The notes: generated by a model from the letters alone, not told the origin. A stretch of 64,000 nucleotides of DNA from Verrucomicrobiota bacterium JB022 (GCA_030673845.1 JAUTCQ010000016.1:1-64000), one strand, 5' to 3'; shown: positions 1 through 8,090, counted from the first letter of the stretch. Numbers and translations are program-made.

Positions 1-84
1 GCGGATCGGATGCTTCGCCGGAATCAACGACTCCAGGTTGATCAACGCCACCGCATCCAACTGTCTCGACACCTTACCGCGCAT
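1..84 (-). CDS. IS transposase, N-terminal 28 codons (runs off window)
   Basis: On the minus strand an ATG at 82-84 opens a frame that stays open to the window edge. It begins MRGKVSRQLDAVAL and continues with INLESLIPAKHPIR. This pattern (MRG start, then an E-x-x-I/V-P-x-x-H-P-I/L-R signature) is the usual N-terminus of IS5/IS1182-type DDE transposases, the DUF772-like domain. The catalytic part lies outside the window, so whether the element is intact cannot be told. Too short to be found by length alone; the call rests on the motif. Confidence 0.72.
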   Translation of the reverse strand, partial: MRGKVSRQLDAVALINLESLIPAKHPIR

Positions 85-137
85 ACCCACAGCTTATCTA
101 TGCCGCTGCCCCGGAAAAGGACTTTTTCAGCAGGGTG
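85..137. mobile_element. Outer end of the IS element
   Basis: Between the transposase start and the next gene lies a stretch with GGACTTTTTCAGCAG at about 122-134, a sequence typical of the terminal inverted repeats of IS5/IS1182-group elements. The exact IS tip cannot be fixed because the other end is outside the window. The GTG that opens the following gene at 135 lies at or within this end. Confidence 0.5.
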
Positions 138-1034
138 TTAAATCTCGCAATCATAAATTTATCAGCCGCCTTGCGGCATAGCTTCACAAATATGATTAAC
201 CAATCTGCCTCAGAAGATATCGAATACGTCGGACAATTTGGAATCACCCAAAGTTGTATCGATGCCATCTTACGCTACCTTCAGTTTGACGAGCCTATTC
301 GTGAGGCAAAGCTTATTACGCATTCCGATCACCATGCTTTCTTGTTCTACACTGAGGAGCCCCGGAGCAAATTCGTAGTTCGGGCAGGTTTCGCATCTGG
401 TTATTATGGTGAAGGTTCAGCTGGACTGGCCTACGTGCTCTCTCTACTCGAGGAATTCGAAATCAAGACGGAGGAATACGAGGTAGGCGACCGTCTCTTT
501 CAGCAGCTCAACCGAGGTCAACTCACGGACAAGGACCTTGAGAGTATAGACTCCATGCGTCCAGTTCGCCCACTCCGAATTCACGATTACATTTACGAGT
601 ACGGCCGAGACCAGACTTTGATTAATCGAAGCATCCCAATTCCGATACCGCTAGGACTCATTGATAAGCGTATTCGCGATTTAGTGGTGAATTTTTGGAC
701 AGATCCAGATAGCCGAATCAACTCCGGCTTCAGACGCATTGAGGATGCCATCAGGCAACGCTGCAACTCGGATGAGCACGGAGCCGGCCTATTCCAAGCG
801 GCCTTCATGGGGCCAAAATCGATTCTGGAGTGGGAAGGAGTCCATCAGAAGGAACAGGCTGCGCGCGCCGATTTATTCAAATCCGTTTACGGCAGCTTCC
901 GCAACCCAAGAGCCCATAAGGAACTTGACTACTCGCGCGAAGAGCTACTCTCGGAGTTTCTCCTACTGAACCAGCTGTTTCGATTTGAGCGAGATGCTAG
1001 AGAGCGGCCAATTTGCGAGACAGAAGAGTCATGA
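135..1034 (+). CDS. TIGR02391 (Ymh) family protein, possibly 5'-truncated by IS
   Basis: A 299-residue protein when read from GTG 135. The last ~110 residues carry the signature of the TIGR02391/Ymh family of unknown function: a helix ending in FRRIEDAIR, GLFQAAFMGPKS, then LFKSVYGSFRNPRAHKE near residues 248-264 and a final helix EELLSEFLLLNQLFRF. Members are often found in mobile or defence-associated contexts. The first 19 codons overlap the presumed IS end; an in-frame ATG at 192 gives MINQSASEDIEYVG and may be the native start or the remains of a longer gene cut by the insertion. The N-terminal half has no recognised domain. Confidence 0.7.
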   Translation: MLNLAIINLSAALRHSFTNMINQSASEDIEYVGQFGITQSCIDAILRYLQFDEPIREAKLITHSDHHAFLFYTEEPRSKFVVRAGFASGYYGEGSAGLAYVLSLLEEFEIKTEEYEVGDRLFQQLNRGQLTDKDLESIDSMRPVRPLRIHDYIYEYGRDQTLINRSIPIPIPLGLIDKRIRDLVVNFWTDPDSRINSGFRRIEDAIRQRCNSDEHGAGLFQAAFMGPKSILEWEGVHQKEQAARADLFKSVYGSFRNPRAHKELDYSREELLSEFLLLNQLFRFERDARERPICETEES

Positions 1035-1387
1035 AAACCGTGCGGCATCTCACCCGCTGAATTGCCTGGGCCCATCCTAAATACACGGCAGTATTCACTC
1101 TGCACCATCAGAGAAATTCCGTTGTTGGTGGAAGAACGAAGCTGCCTCCCCTGCAATCTGCTAAACCTTGCCCCCGTCCCCGTAAATCTCCGCCTCCGCC
1201 ATGTATCCTTGTATGCCGGGCGTCACCTTACCCTAAGGAGAGACGTCTGGTAACTCACTGGGAATGCGGGAACGATGGACAATTCGGGGGCAGAAACTCT
1301 GTTGGGAACAAGCCGGACAGGGTATGGGTTCGAGTGCTATGACCGTCGGCGGATGGCTTTGGTCGAAGCCGTTCGGAAAGGGGGTGC
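1035..1387. other. Intergenic region upstream of relaxase, possible oriT
   Basis: About 350 bases without a convincing gene. Just upstream of the relaxase is a small inverted repeat, GGCTT (1355-1359) and AAGCC (1366-1370), followed by a G-rich stretch. MobF relaxases usually nick close to their own gene beside a short hairpin, so this is a candidate oriT. No nic-site consensus could be recognised, so the assignment is tentative. Confidence 0.25.
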
Positions 1388-4198
1388 GTGGTGCTGAGGA
1401 TCACGGCCAGCAAGTCGGTGGATGCGGCGGTCAATTACTTCCGCGATGCGTTGTCGAAGGGCGACTATTATCTGGAGGGTCAGGAGGTCGCCGGAAGCTG
1501 GGGCGGCAAGGGTGCGCGTATGCTTGGGCTGGACGGCCCGGTGACGAAAGACGCCTTTCTGAATCTGCTGCACAACCGCCTGCCGGATGATAGTGACAAG
1601 CTGACCCCGCGCAATCCGCCGAACCGCCGTCCTGGCTATGACTTCACCTTTGATGTGCCAAAGTCGGTGTCGCTTCTGCATACGATCGCGGGGGATGAGC
1701 GGATTGAAGCGGCGATGAAGCGCGCGGTGGCCACCACCATGCAGCAGATTGAACAGGATATGCATACCCGCGTGCGTAAAAGTGGGGCTTTTCATGATCG
1801 GCAGACGGGTAACATGATCTGGGCGGACTTCACGCACTATACCTCCCGCCCGGCACCATCGGATGACAAGATGCTGGAGGGTTTGCCCGATCCACAGTTG
1901 CACATGCATGTCTATGCGATCAACGCGACCTATGACGAAGTGGAGACATGCTGGAAGGCAGGCGAGTTCAGCCGCATCAAACAGGATGGTCCTTATCACC
2001 AGGCGGTGTTTCATACGGAGCTGGCAGGCGAGCTGCAAAGAATTGGCTATGACATCACGCCCACGAAGGACGCCTTTGAAGTAAAGGGATTCGAACGCGA
2101 CTTGCTCAACAAATTCTCCCGTCGCACACAGGAGATTGAAGCAAAGGCGCGCGAACTTGGCATTACCGATGCGAAAGCGAAAGCAGAACTGAACGCCCGC
2201 ATTCGCAAGGTGAAGGACAAAAACATTCCGCTCTCCACCCTGCGCAAGGTCTGGAAAGCCAACCTGACGCCCAAAGAAGCGAACCTGCTGCAATCGTCTA
2301 TGGCGAAGGCACATTTGCAAGAAGGGCGGGAAGCATCCAATGATCCCCGCGCGGCCAAAGAGGCGATTGAGTATGCGTTGTGCCACGAACTGGAACGCTA
2401 TAGCGAAGTGCCGGAGCGCCGTCTCTTGGCCACAGCTTTGGCGCAGTCGATTGGATCGGCCAAGGTGGAAGCGGTAAAGGATTCCTGCGCCAATCGGCCA
2501 GATATGTTGAGGGCGGAGATTGAGGGGCGCACGCATGTGACGACGCAAGCGGTGCTGGCGGAAGAGACGAAGCTGTTCGATCTGGTGAAGGATGGGCGTG
2601 GCAGTGTGCGGCCTCTGACCAGGGGCAAATATGAGTTCCAGAATCCGCTCTTTACCGATCCGGCGAAGGACACGCGCGAACAGCAGGACGCCGTGCGGCT
2701 CGTGATGGAAAGCCAGGACTGGGCGGTGGGCGTGGTCGGCCGGGCCGGCACGGGCAAGACCACGCTGTTGCAGGAAGTGGCGGACGGCCTGAAGCGCGAG
2801 AACACCCCGCTGATACTGTGCGCGCCCACGGCGGAGGCCTCGCGCGGGGTGCTGCGGCAGGAAGGATTTCAGCAGGCGGAGACGGTGAAAAAGCTGTTGA
2901 CCGATGAAGACCTGCAGAAGCGCCTGCGCGGTAGCGTGTTGTGGGTCGATGAAGCGGGCATGGTGGGCAATCAGGACTTGTTGCAGTTGCTGCGCTTGGC
3001 CAAGGGCAATGGCGCGAAGCGCGTGGTGCTGGCCGGAGATTCGCGCCAGATTCGTTCGGTGCCGCGCGGGGATGCCTTCCGTCTGCTGGAGGAAAACGGC
3101 CTGAAAGTGACGCGCCTCGACCAGGTGCGCCGTCAGAAAGACCCGCAACTGAAAGCGGCGGTGGAAGCGATCAGCAAGGGCGAGGTCGGTAAAGGCTTCC
3201 AAACGCTGGACAAGATAGGCGCGATTCATGAGGTGCCGGAACCGCAAGACCGCCACCGCGATCTGGCCCGCGACTATGTGAAGGCATCTTATGGCCGTCG
3301 TCCGGGGGCTTGCCTGGTGATCTCGCCGACCCACGCGGAAGGCGAACGGGTGACGGCGGCCATTCGTGAAGAACTGGCCGAACAAGGCATCCTGAAGGGC
3401 CGCGAACACACCTACATCCGTCATGTGCCGACCGGCTGGACGAACGCGGAAAAGACCAACCCCATCTCGTACGAGCCGGGCATGGTGGTGCAGTTTCAGC
3501 GCCACGCCAAGAGCTTCAAGGCGGGAGAGCGCCTGAACATCCGCAAGGTGTTGCCCAACAAGGGTTGGGTGATCGCGCAGCGCAGCGATCTCGCCCCGGT
3601 GTTGCTGCCACTGAAGCACGCGGAACGCTTCACCGTCTACCGCCCGCAGGAAGTGAAACTGCGTGAAAACGACACCATCCGCATCACCCAGAACGCCTAC
3701 CTCAACGGCGGTAAGACGCAACTGACCAGCGGCGCGCGGCATCAGGTCAAAGGCTTCACCATGGACGGCGATATCAGGCTGCAGGGCGGACAGGTGCTGC
3801 CGCGCAGTTTTGCCCACTTTACGCACGGCCACTGCATCACGGCAGATGCCGCCCAGGCGAAGACGGTCGATCACGTGTTTGTGGCCATCGGCAGCGAGTC
3901 GACGGCGGCCACCGACATGCGCCGGATGTATGTGGCGGTCAGCCGCGCGCGGTATGGCGCTCACATTTACACCGACGACCGGGAGGAGCTTCTGCAGGCC
4001 GCCATGCGCGACCAGCCCCGGCGCTCCGCCACCGAAATCGCCCGGCTGGCGGAGAAGCAACAGCGGGGCCGCCAAGCTTCCTTTGAGCTGGTCCGCCGCT
4101 CGGTTGCGGAGCGCTTTCTGGATGGGCTGCGGCGTCAGAAACAGCGCCGCCTCATCCGCGACCGAGGTCTTGAACGTATCATGGAGATGGAACGATGA
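1388..4198 (+). CDS. MobF (TrwC/TraI-type) conjugative relaxase-helicase
   Basis: A 936-residue relaxase-helicase that nicks oriT, stays bound to the 5' end and unwinds the transferred strand. N-terminal TrwC domain (about 1-290): catalytic tyrosines Y17 in AVNYF and Y27/Y28 in GDYYLEG, and metal-binding histidines H150 (ADFTHYTSRP) and H172/H174 (PQLHMHVYAIN). Helicase part: Walker A GRAGTGKTT at 451-459, Walker B DEAG at 521-524, and the late helicase motif MYVAVSRAR ending at 855. This matches the RecD/TraA-like superfamily 1 fold. Length and motif order are complete, so the gene looks intact. Start: GTG 1388 places VLRITASKS at the N-terminus as in relatives (second GTG at 1391 also possible). 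The stop overlaps the next start by ATGA, so the two are co-translated. Confidence 0.95.
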   Translation: MVLRITASKSVDAAVNYFRDALSKGDYYLEGQEVAGSWGGKGARMLGLDGPVTKDAFLNLLHNRLPDDSDKLTPRNPPNRRPGYDFTFDVPKSVSLLHTIAGDERIEAAMKRAVATTMQQIEQDMHTRVRKSGAFHDRQTGNMIWADFTHYTSRPAPSDDKMLEGLPDPQLHMHVYAINATYDEVETCWKAGEFSRIKQDGPYHQAVFHTELAGELQRIGYDITPTKDAFEVKGFERDLLNKFSRRTQEIEAKARELGITDAKAKAELNARIRKVKDKNIPLSTLRKVWKANLTPKEANLLQSSMAKAHLQEGREASNDPRAAKEAIEYALCHELERYSEVPERRLLATALAQSIGSAKVEAVKDSCANRPDMLRAEIEGRTHVTTQAVLAEETKLFDLVKDGRGSVRPLTRGKYEFQNPLFTDPAKDTREQQDAVRLVMESQDWAVGVVGRAGTGKTTLLQEVADGLKRENTPLILCAPTAEASRGVLRQEGFQQAETVKKLLTDEDLQKRLRGSVLWVDEAGMVGNQDLLQLLRLAKGNGAKRVVLAGDSRQIRSVPRGDAFRLLEENGLKVTRLDQVRRQKDPQLKAAVEAISKGEVGKGFQTLDKIGAIHEVPEPQDRHRDLARDYVKASYGRRPGACLVISPTHAEGERVTAAIREELAEQGILKGREHTYIRHVPTGWTNAEKTNPISYEPGMVVQFQRHAKSFKAGERLNIRKVLPNKGWVIAQRSDLAPVLLPLKHAERFTVYRPQEVKLRENDTIRITQNAYLNGGKTQLTSGARHQVKGFTMDGDIRLQGGQVLPRSFAHFTHGHCITADAAQAKTVDHVFVAIGSESTAATDMRRMYVAVSRARYGAHIYTDDREELLQAAMRDQPRRSATEIARLAEKQQRGRQASFELVRRSVAERFLDGLRRQKQRRLIRDRGLERIMEMER

Positions 4199-4572
4199 AC
4201 CCAGACAAATACGCCTTCCTGCGCAAACCCGGCACGACCGCACCTTACTTGCCTTCAACGACTTCCAGCTGTCATGAGGAGGTTTCCACCGCTGAAGCGG
4301 TGGCCATTCGGCTGGTGCTGGTCCAGAAGAGCGGCCAGCGCTTTTCCTACCCCTATGGCCAGATCGGGCTGATCTCGATGCCGACCGCGGAAACGCTGGT
4401 GCTGCACTGCAACTGCGGGCTGCTGGATGCCATCACGATCCGGGGGCGCTCGCTCCAGCCCCTGGCCCACCTGCTGGACTTGCAACGCCTCGCGCTCGTG
4501 CGCGAGGCCGCGCATGATTTTTCAGGCGAGGGGCCGCACGTCAGCTTGATTGAGCTGACGGCGGCGGAGTGA
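4195..4572 (+). CDS. Hypothetical protein coupled to the relaxase
   Basis: A 125-residue protein whose ATG overlaps the relaxase stop (ATGA), indicating translational coupling. Contains a compact region VAIRLVLVQKSGQRFSYPYG followed by IGLISMPTAETLVLHC, which reads like a small beta-rich domain, and a helix LLDLQRLALVREAA near the C-terminus. No family recognised. Its position right behind a MobF relaxase suggests a mobilisation accessory, but that is inference from location only. It converges on the minus-strand genes that follow. Confidence 0.75.
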   Translation: MNPDKYAFLRKPGTTAPYLPSTTSSCHEEVSTAEAVAIRLVLVQKSGQRFSYPYGQIGLISMPTAETLVLHCNCGLLDAITIRGRSLQPLAHLLDLQRLALVREAAHDFSGEGPHVSLIELTAAE

Positions 4573-4582
4573 AGTAGGTCCG

Positions 4583-4765
4583 CTATTGGACCTTCTCGCG
4601 GAGGGTTTCCAACGTCCAGCCGCACACATAGGTGAACGCGAGATTGACGGCGGCCTGTTGATCGTTGGGCAGAGAGTCGAACCAGTCGATCAGACGCTCG
4701 CTTTCGCGGTCCGTATCCACTTCATCGGTGGCCATTTCAGATTGGATCAGTTCGAGGATGTTCAT
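4583..4765 (-). CDS. Small hypothetical plasmid-type protein (60 aa)
   Basis: Starts at ATG 4763-4765, which overlaps the stop of the upstream minus-strand gene (ATGA) and has a very good ribosome-binding site, GGGAGGTGG, seven bases upstream. Acidic protein with a helix pair (LIQSEMATDEVDTDRE, LPNDQQAAVNLAF). No family recognised. The coupling and SD support translation; function unknown. Confidence 0.65.
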   Translation of the reverse strand: MNILELIQSEMATDEVDTDRESERLIDWFDSLPNDQQAAVNLAFTYVCGWTLETLREKVQ

Positions 4766-5058
4766 GATACCACCTCCCAGCCTGCGAGATCTTCCCGCAC
4801 CATCACCGTCGTGACGCCGCAGTCCAATTCAGTCATGATCCAGAAATGGACACCTTTTCGATCGATGAAGGCTGACATGGTGCGCCTATCCCCGGCTGAC
4901 ATAAGTGAGGCTGAATTGAGCTCAACATCTTTCTGGCAAACCAAACCCCAGTTGCCCGACCAATGGAGTTGCAAGCCCGCACAGAGGTCGTATGGATGTA
5001 GAGACATAGCCGCGCCTTCAGTTATATCTAAAAGTTTTCGTTTTGACTCGTCTGTCAT
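4762..5058 (-). CDS. Plasmid-related small protein (98 aa)
   Basis: Resembles a family of small proteins common on conjugative plasmids and ICEs, usually annotated only as plasmid related: LQLHWSGNWGLVCQKD in the middle, then FWIMTELDCGVTTVMVREDL near the C-terminus (relatives have HASGDWG and FWIITEADRSATTVLLPEDY-like segments). Function unknown. Clear SD (AAAGGAG) before ATG 5056-5058. It follows ardA on the same strand after a 59-base gap that contains a hairpin, and overlaps the next gene by four bases. Confidence 0.8.
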   Translation of the reverse strand: MTDESKRKLLDITEGAAMSLHPYDLCAGLQLHWSGNWGLVCQKDVELNSASLMSAGDRRTMSAFIDRKGVHFWIMTELDCGVTTVMVREDLAGWEVVS

Positions 5059-5087
5059 AGTAAAGCTCCTTTCGTTAGGTTAAAGAT

Positions 5088-5105
5088 GCCCCGCCGTAGC
5101 GGGGC
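5088..5105 (-). terminator. Hairpin downstream of ardA
   Basis: Perfect 7-bp stem GCCCCGC / GCGGGGC with a 4-base loop. On the minus strand it is followed by ATCTTTAACC, so only a weak T-run; it may attenuate rather than stop transcription from ardA into the next two genes. Confidence 0.45.
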
Positions 5106-5117
5106 GGTGAGGGTAAA

Positions 5118-5636
5118 TCAATAGCTCAAGAAGATGTGAACCTTCTCGAAACCTTCTTCGATGGTCAGAAGGTCGCCGTTCATTTCCATGTCGCGGGCCA
5201 TGGATTGGTAATCGATATAAAAACTCAGGTTGGCCGGAATCTCCGTGGTTTCTTCGGTCAGCTCCTGTGCGTAGTCTGCCAGCGAGGCGTATACACCTAA
5301 GTAATTTTCTATCAGACGCTCGGCATCTTCTAGGTCACCGCTGGTGTGCTCTAGCAACAGCACGCCTAAATCGGCATGTTTGGCAATGAAGGCGGCCAGC
5401 TTGGCGACGGTCTCAATGCCCGTGTATTCTTCAATGACGCCACGGCCCAAGCCTTCGTAATCATGAATCGCCCACTCCTCGGCATGGGGAATGGGCGAGG
5501 TCTTCAAGACTTCGCTTATCTCGGCTTGGATGTCTTCGGCATCTTGATTGGCATTGATCCATTCACCGTGCAAATAACCGGCGTTATAGGCGGCCAGACA
5601 GGCGACATAAATTCTAGGTTCAATATGGTGCGACAT
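5118..5636 (-). CDS. ardA: Antirestriction protein ArdA
   Basis: 172 residues. ArdA proteins are acidic B-form DNA mimics that block type I restriction enzymes when a plasmid enters a new host. Family signature: EPRIYVACLAAYNAGYLHG at the N-terminus, then EEWAIHDYEGLG at mid-protein, and a strongly acidic composition. The frame is open much further upstream, but the start at ATG 5634-5636 is chosen because it gives MSHHIEPRIYV and has a strong SD (GAAGGAG). Located beside a relaxase, as is typical for leading-region genes of conjugative elements. Length is normal for the family, so it should be functional. Confidence 0.93.
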   Translation of the reverse strand: MSHHIEPRIYVACLAAYNAGYLHGEWINANQDAEDIQAEISEVLKTSPIPHAEEWAIHDYEGLGRGVIEEYTGIETVAKLAAFIAKHADLGVLLLEHTSGDLEDAERLIENYLGVYASLADYAQELTEETTEIPANLSFYIDYQSMARDMEMNGDLLTIEEGFEKVHIFLSY

Positions 5637-5976
5637 GGTCTGTTCTCCTTCTTGGTTCAGGTTGTCTGCGACAGCTCCTGCTGCTGCTGTAACCTTGCCC
5701 TTCGGCGAGAACGGGGGGTGAAGGGGCGCAAGGGAGGGGGATCGCCCGGCCTGCAGCGCGGCGCAGCAAGCGAAGGTTGGGGATACCCTTGTGCCACGGC
5801 AGGGGGAAGGCACCCCCTCTACTTCACGTGACTGAAGACAAGCCAGTAAGGGGCCTGTGGATAGCCGCTGCGTTATCCACGGCGTTTCGATGCGATGGCA
5901 TGGAGTCGGCAGACCATCGCGCGTGGCGGAAACCCTGCCGGGAACATCCGTTGTGCAGCTGCGAACAGGCTTTCAA
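5637..5976. promoter_or_regulatory. Divergent intergenic region with paired DnaA-box-like repeats
   Basis: About 340 bases between ardA (minus) and an XRE gene (plus). It contains two oppositely oriented DnaA-box-like sequences, TGTGGATAG at 5856-5864 and TTATCCAC at 5873-5880, which together form an interrupted inverted repeat. Such pairs are found in plasmid replication or transfer origins and in promoters. No iterons were seen. Promoters for both flanking genes must lie here. Confidence 0.35.
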
Positions 5977-5985
5977 ATGGGTGCC

Positions 5986-6471
5986 ATGAAACTCTCTGAA
6001 TACCTGATCCTGAACCGGATCGCGCCAGCCTCCTTCGCGAAGCAAGTGGGCCTGCGCAGCCGCACCTCCATCCACCGTTACCTGAGTGGGGAACGGTTTC
6101 CTAACCCCGAAGTCATGGCACGAATTACAACCTCTACCGGAGGCACCGTCACGGCGGAAGACTTCCAATACCCTTTGCCTGACAATGACAATGATGCGGA
6201 CTATCCCTGGTCGCGCGAGTGGCAGGAGGAACTGCGGCGCTGCGACCACGTCTTCCGCCAGATGCTGCGCGAAAAGGCCGAATGGGACACGCTCAGCCCG
6301 CCGGTGCGCCGCGCGGTCAATATTCTCGGGAACCGCGTTCAAATGGACGTCAGCGAACGACACTTTCGCCTCGATGGCCGGCCGGCAGGGGCCCGCGATA
6401 TTGTGCGCCTGGCCAATCGCTTCCTGAGCGAAAGCGGGCTGGAAACAATCAAGTATCCGGGGGTTGGATAG
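5986..6471 (+). CDS. XRE-family transcriptional regulator
   Basis: 161 residues from ATG 5986; an ATG at 5977 is equally possible and the open frame extends further up without family similarity. The N-terminus has a Cro-like helix-turn-helix: SEYLILNRIAPASFAKQVG, then RSRTSIHRYLSGERFPNPE, with the recognition helix around RTSIHRYLSG. The C-terminal ~80 residues (WQEELRRCDHVFRQMLREKA and beyond) are not recognised. It stands convergent to the cyclodipeptide synthase gene with only six bases between the stops. Probably a regulator of the mobile element. Confidence 0.75.
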   Translation: MKLSEYLILNRIAPASFAKQVGLRSRTSIHRYLSGERFPNPEVMARITTSTGGTVTAEDFQYPLPDNDNDADYPWSREWQEELRRCDHVFRQMLREKAEWDTLSPPVRRAVNILGNRVQMDVSERHFRLDGRPAGARDIVRLANRFLSESGLETIKYPGVG

Positions 6472-6477
6472 CGAGAG

Positions 6478-7089
6478 TTAGGCGGCAACGGCCTGCGCGA
6501 GGCTCGAGCCTGCCGCTTTGCGTCGGTAACTCAGGCGGCAGAAGGGTTTGTTCGAAACCAAGGCCATCGAATGCAATTGCCCGCCCGGATACAGCATGAC
6601 GGCCTCGTAGGTTTCGTTGAAGATCAGCTCCACCGCCAGTTCTTCCAGCAGGAACGCGCGGCAGGCGGAGGCTTTGAGGCTGGGGTTGCGCGCGACAAAG
6701 TCGCTCAGATCCTGAGTGACGGCCTGCGCAAAGACGGGATCGACGTGCAGGCGGCGATCGATTTCGGCGCGGGCCAGCGGGTAGGTCGGATGATTTCGCC
6801 AGTCATCCCAGCGAATGAGCATCATCCGCCCCTCCAGCAAGCGCAGGGCGGCAGCGTTGCGCTCCAGCCAGGCATCGCCCGCCGCGCGCGCAGTCTCGGC
6901 ACAGCCATCGGGCAGGTAATGACGCTGCAGGGTGTCGCCCACGTTTACCAGCACCTGCGGGAAGCGTTGGGCAGCCCATCGGCAGGTGTCTTCAAACTTG
7001 CGGCCCTCGTGATAGTCTTTGCCCACGCTGACTTCGAGGCTGCACATTCGGTAATTCTGCCAACCACCGGTCGATCTGATCTTATACAT
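6478..7089 (-). CDS. tRNA-dependent cyclodipeptide synthase (XYP-like)
   Basis: 203 residues. Cyclodipeptide synthases join two amino acids from aminoacyl-tRNAs into a diketopiperazine, using a serine as acyl acceptor. Seen here: S21 in LEVSVGKDYHEG aligns with the catalytic Ser37 of AlbC; GDTLQRHYL (51-59) and AGDAWLERN (70-78) match the Rossmann-like core; E150 in FLLEELAVE aligns with AlbC Glu182; Y167-P168 in VMLYPGG fits the Tyr202/Pro203 pair of the XYP subfamily, and K24 replaces Asn40. F146 stands where AlbC has Tyr178, which is unusual. ATG 7087-7089 has SD AAGGAAG and overlaps the upstream stop by 8 bases, so the two genes are co-translated. No tailoring oxidase is adjacent; product unknown. 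Confidence 0.8.
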   Translation of the reverse strand: MYKIRSTGGWQNYRMCSLEVSVGKDYHEGRKFEDTCRWAAQRFPQVLVNVGDTLQRHYLPDGCAETARAAGDAWLERNAAALRLLEGRMMLIRWDDWRNHPTYPLARAEIDRRLHVDPVFAQAVTQDLSDFVARNPSLKASACRAFLLEELAVELIFNETYEAVMLYPGGQLHSMALVSNKPFCRLSYRRKAAGSSLAQAVAA

Positions 7090-7714
7090 AAACTTCCTTT
7101 GCATCCGTTTCATTCGGCATCGATCCCTGTAACCAAAGCATTTCAAAGCTGTTGCGTAAAGCAACGGCTACGTTCGCATCATGGATCAACGTAATTTTCT
7201 CGCGTGTCTCGATCGCGGCCTTGCGACCATAGATCACGACCACATTGTTGATAAAGAAGCGCTCAGGAATATAACGATACTCCTGGATCGGGTAAATCAG
7301 GTTCTTTGAGCCATCCTTGACCAGCGAACGGAACTTGATGCCCGCTCGGCGCAGGCGCAATTCACGTTCGATCACTTCCGGGGCAGAGCAGGATTCGTCC
7401 ACATACATATAGAGCAACTCATCGCCGTCCTGCAGGGTATTATAGATGTCATCCAGCAACTCCAGAAACGCTTGCTCACCATAGAAGAAGCTGACCGTCC
7501 TGGATGCCTGGCGCACGCCTCCATCCATGAACTCCACCCCCTCCGCCTCAAATGCCTGTACCAGAGCCGCCACCGTGGAACGGCGCGGCTGGGTCTTCTC
7601 GTTCTCCAGGTTGGAAAGGTTCGGCACGGCGATGCCGCAGGCACGGGAGGCTTGCTCCAGGCTCCAGCCTAAAAGCGCTCTAGCGGCTCGCAGTTGCTTG
7701 GCTTCGATCTTCAT
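7082..7714 (-). CDS. XRE regulator with TrmB/PLD-like sensor domain
   Basis: 210 residues from ATG 7712-7714. Residues ~5-60 are a classic XRE DNA-binding domain (KQLRAARALLGWSLEQ, then GIAVPNLSNLENEKTQPRRS). Residues ~75-205 resemble the phospholipase-D-like sensor domain found in TrmB-type regulators: FLELLDDIYNTLQDGDELLYM, LRRAGIKFRSLVKDG, ITLIHDANVAVALRNSFEMLW. It is the first gene of a two-gene operon with the cyclodipeptide synthase and probably controls it and itself through the palindrome at 7718-7732. No SD precedes the ATG, so the mRNA may be leaderless; a GTG at 7763-7765 would add 17 residues. Confidence 0.85.
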   Translation of the reverse strand: MKIEAKQLRAARALLGWSLEQASRACGIAVPNLSNLENEKTQPRRSTVAALVQAFEAEGVEFMDGGVRQASRTVSFFYGEQAFLELLDDIYNTLQDGDELLYMYVDESCSAPEVIERELRLRRAGIKFRSLVKDGSKNLIYPIQEYRYIPERFFINNVVVIYGRKAAIETREKITLIHDANVAVALRNSFEMLWLQGSMPNETDAKEVYV

Positions 7715-7717
7715 AAT

Positions 7718-7732
7718 GATAAGTATCTTATC
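7718..7732. promoter_or_regulatory. Perfect palindrome, likely autoregulatory operator
   Basis: GATAAGTATCTTATC is a perfect 15-base palindrome ending three bases upstream of the regulator ATG on the minus strand. Position and symmetry fit a dimeric XRE repressor acting on its own operon. Confidence 0.6.
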
Positions 7733-7801
7733 GAATCCATACTCCAGTACAAACGATATGGTCACATCTTTAATTAAATAGTAATATTATTCACGTAACT
7801 G

Positions 7802-7839
7802 TTGACATTGTGCCACAACAAGTATACAAAAGAGCACAA
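7802..7839 (+). promoter_or_regulatory. Promoter with flanking inverted repeat
   Basis: TTGACA at 7802-7807 and TATACA at 7823-7828 resemble -35 and -10 boxes with a short 15-base spacer. TTGTGC (7808-7813) and GCACAA (7834-7839) form an inverted repeat surrounding the -10 box, a layout expected for a repressor site. It drives the three-gene plus-strand operon beginning at 7866. Confidence 0.5.
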
Positions 7840-7865
7840 TATAGATAGAGGAAGGAGACAGGATA

Positions 7866-8090
7866 ATGATCCAGTCAATGACAGACGGGCAGTGGTGCAG
7901 CTACATGACCCGCAAATATGGGGAAGCCAAAGCGCTGGAATTATACGCGCAGTTTCCCGACCGCGACGGAACTGCCCCGGCACACTTTGCCGACTATGCC
8001 GCCAGCTTTGGCGCTAAACATAGCAGTGGCAGCGGACCGATTTATACCAACCGCCCACGCTGGGGTGCCGACCATGTCGCCGCCGCATGA
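7866..8090 (+). CDS. Small hypothetical protein (74 aa)
   Basis: First gene of a tight three-gene operon. ATG 7866 follows a good SD (GGAAGGAG). Sequence MIQSMTDGQWCSYMTRKYGE with a short basic/aromatic tail IYTNRPRW; no family recognised, and no membrane segment. It overlaps the next gene by 17 bases. The promoter with operator-like repeat lies directly upstream, suggesting the operon is controlled by one of the XRE proteins nearby. Confidence 0.65.
   Translation: MIQSMTDGQWCSYMTRKYGEAKALELYAQFPDRDGTAPAHFADYAASFGAKHSSGSGPIYTNRPRWGADHVAAA

Noticed and set aside
1337..4258. 973-codon open frame on the minus strand
   Set aside because: Antisense of the relaxase gene, whose motifs are all on the plus strand; composition is His/Arg/Leu-rich as expected of a high-GC shadow.
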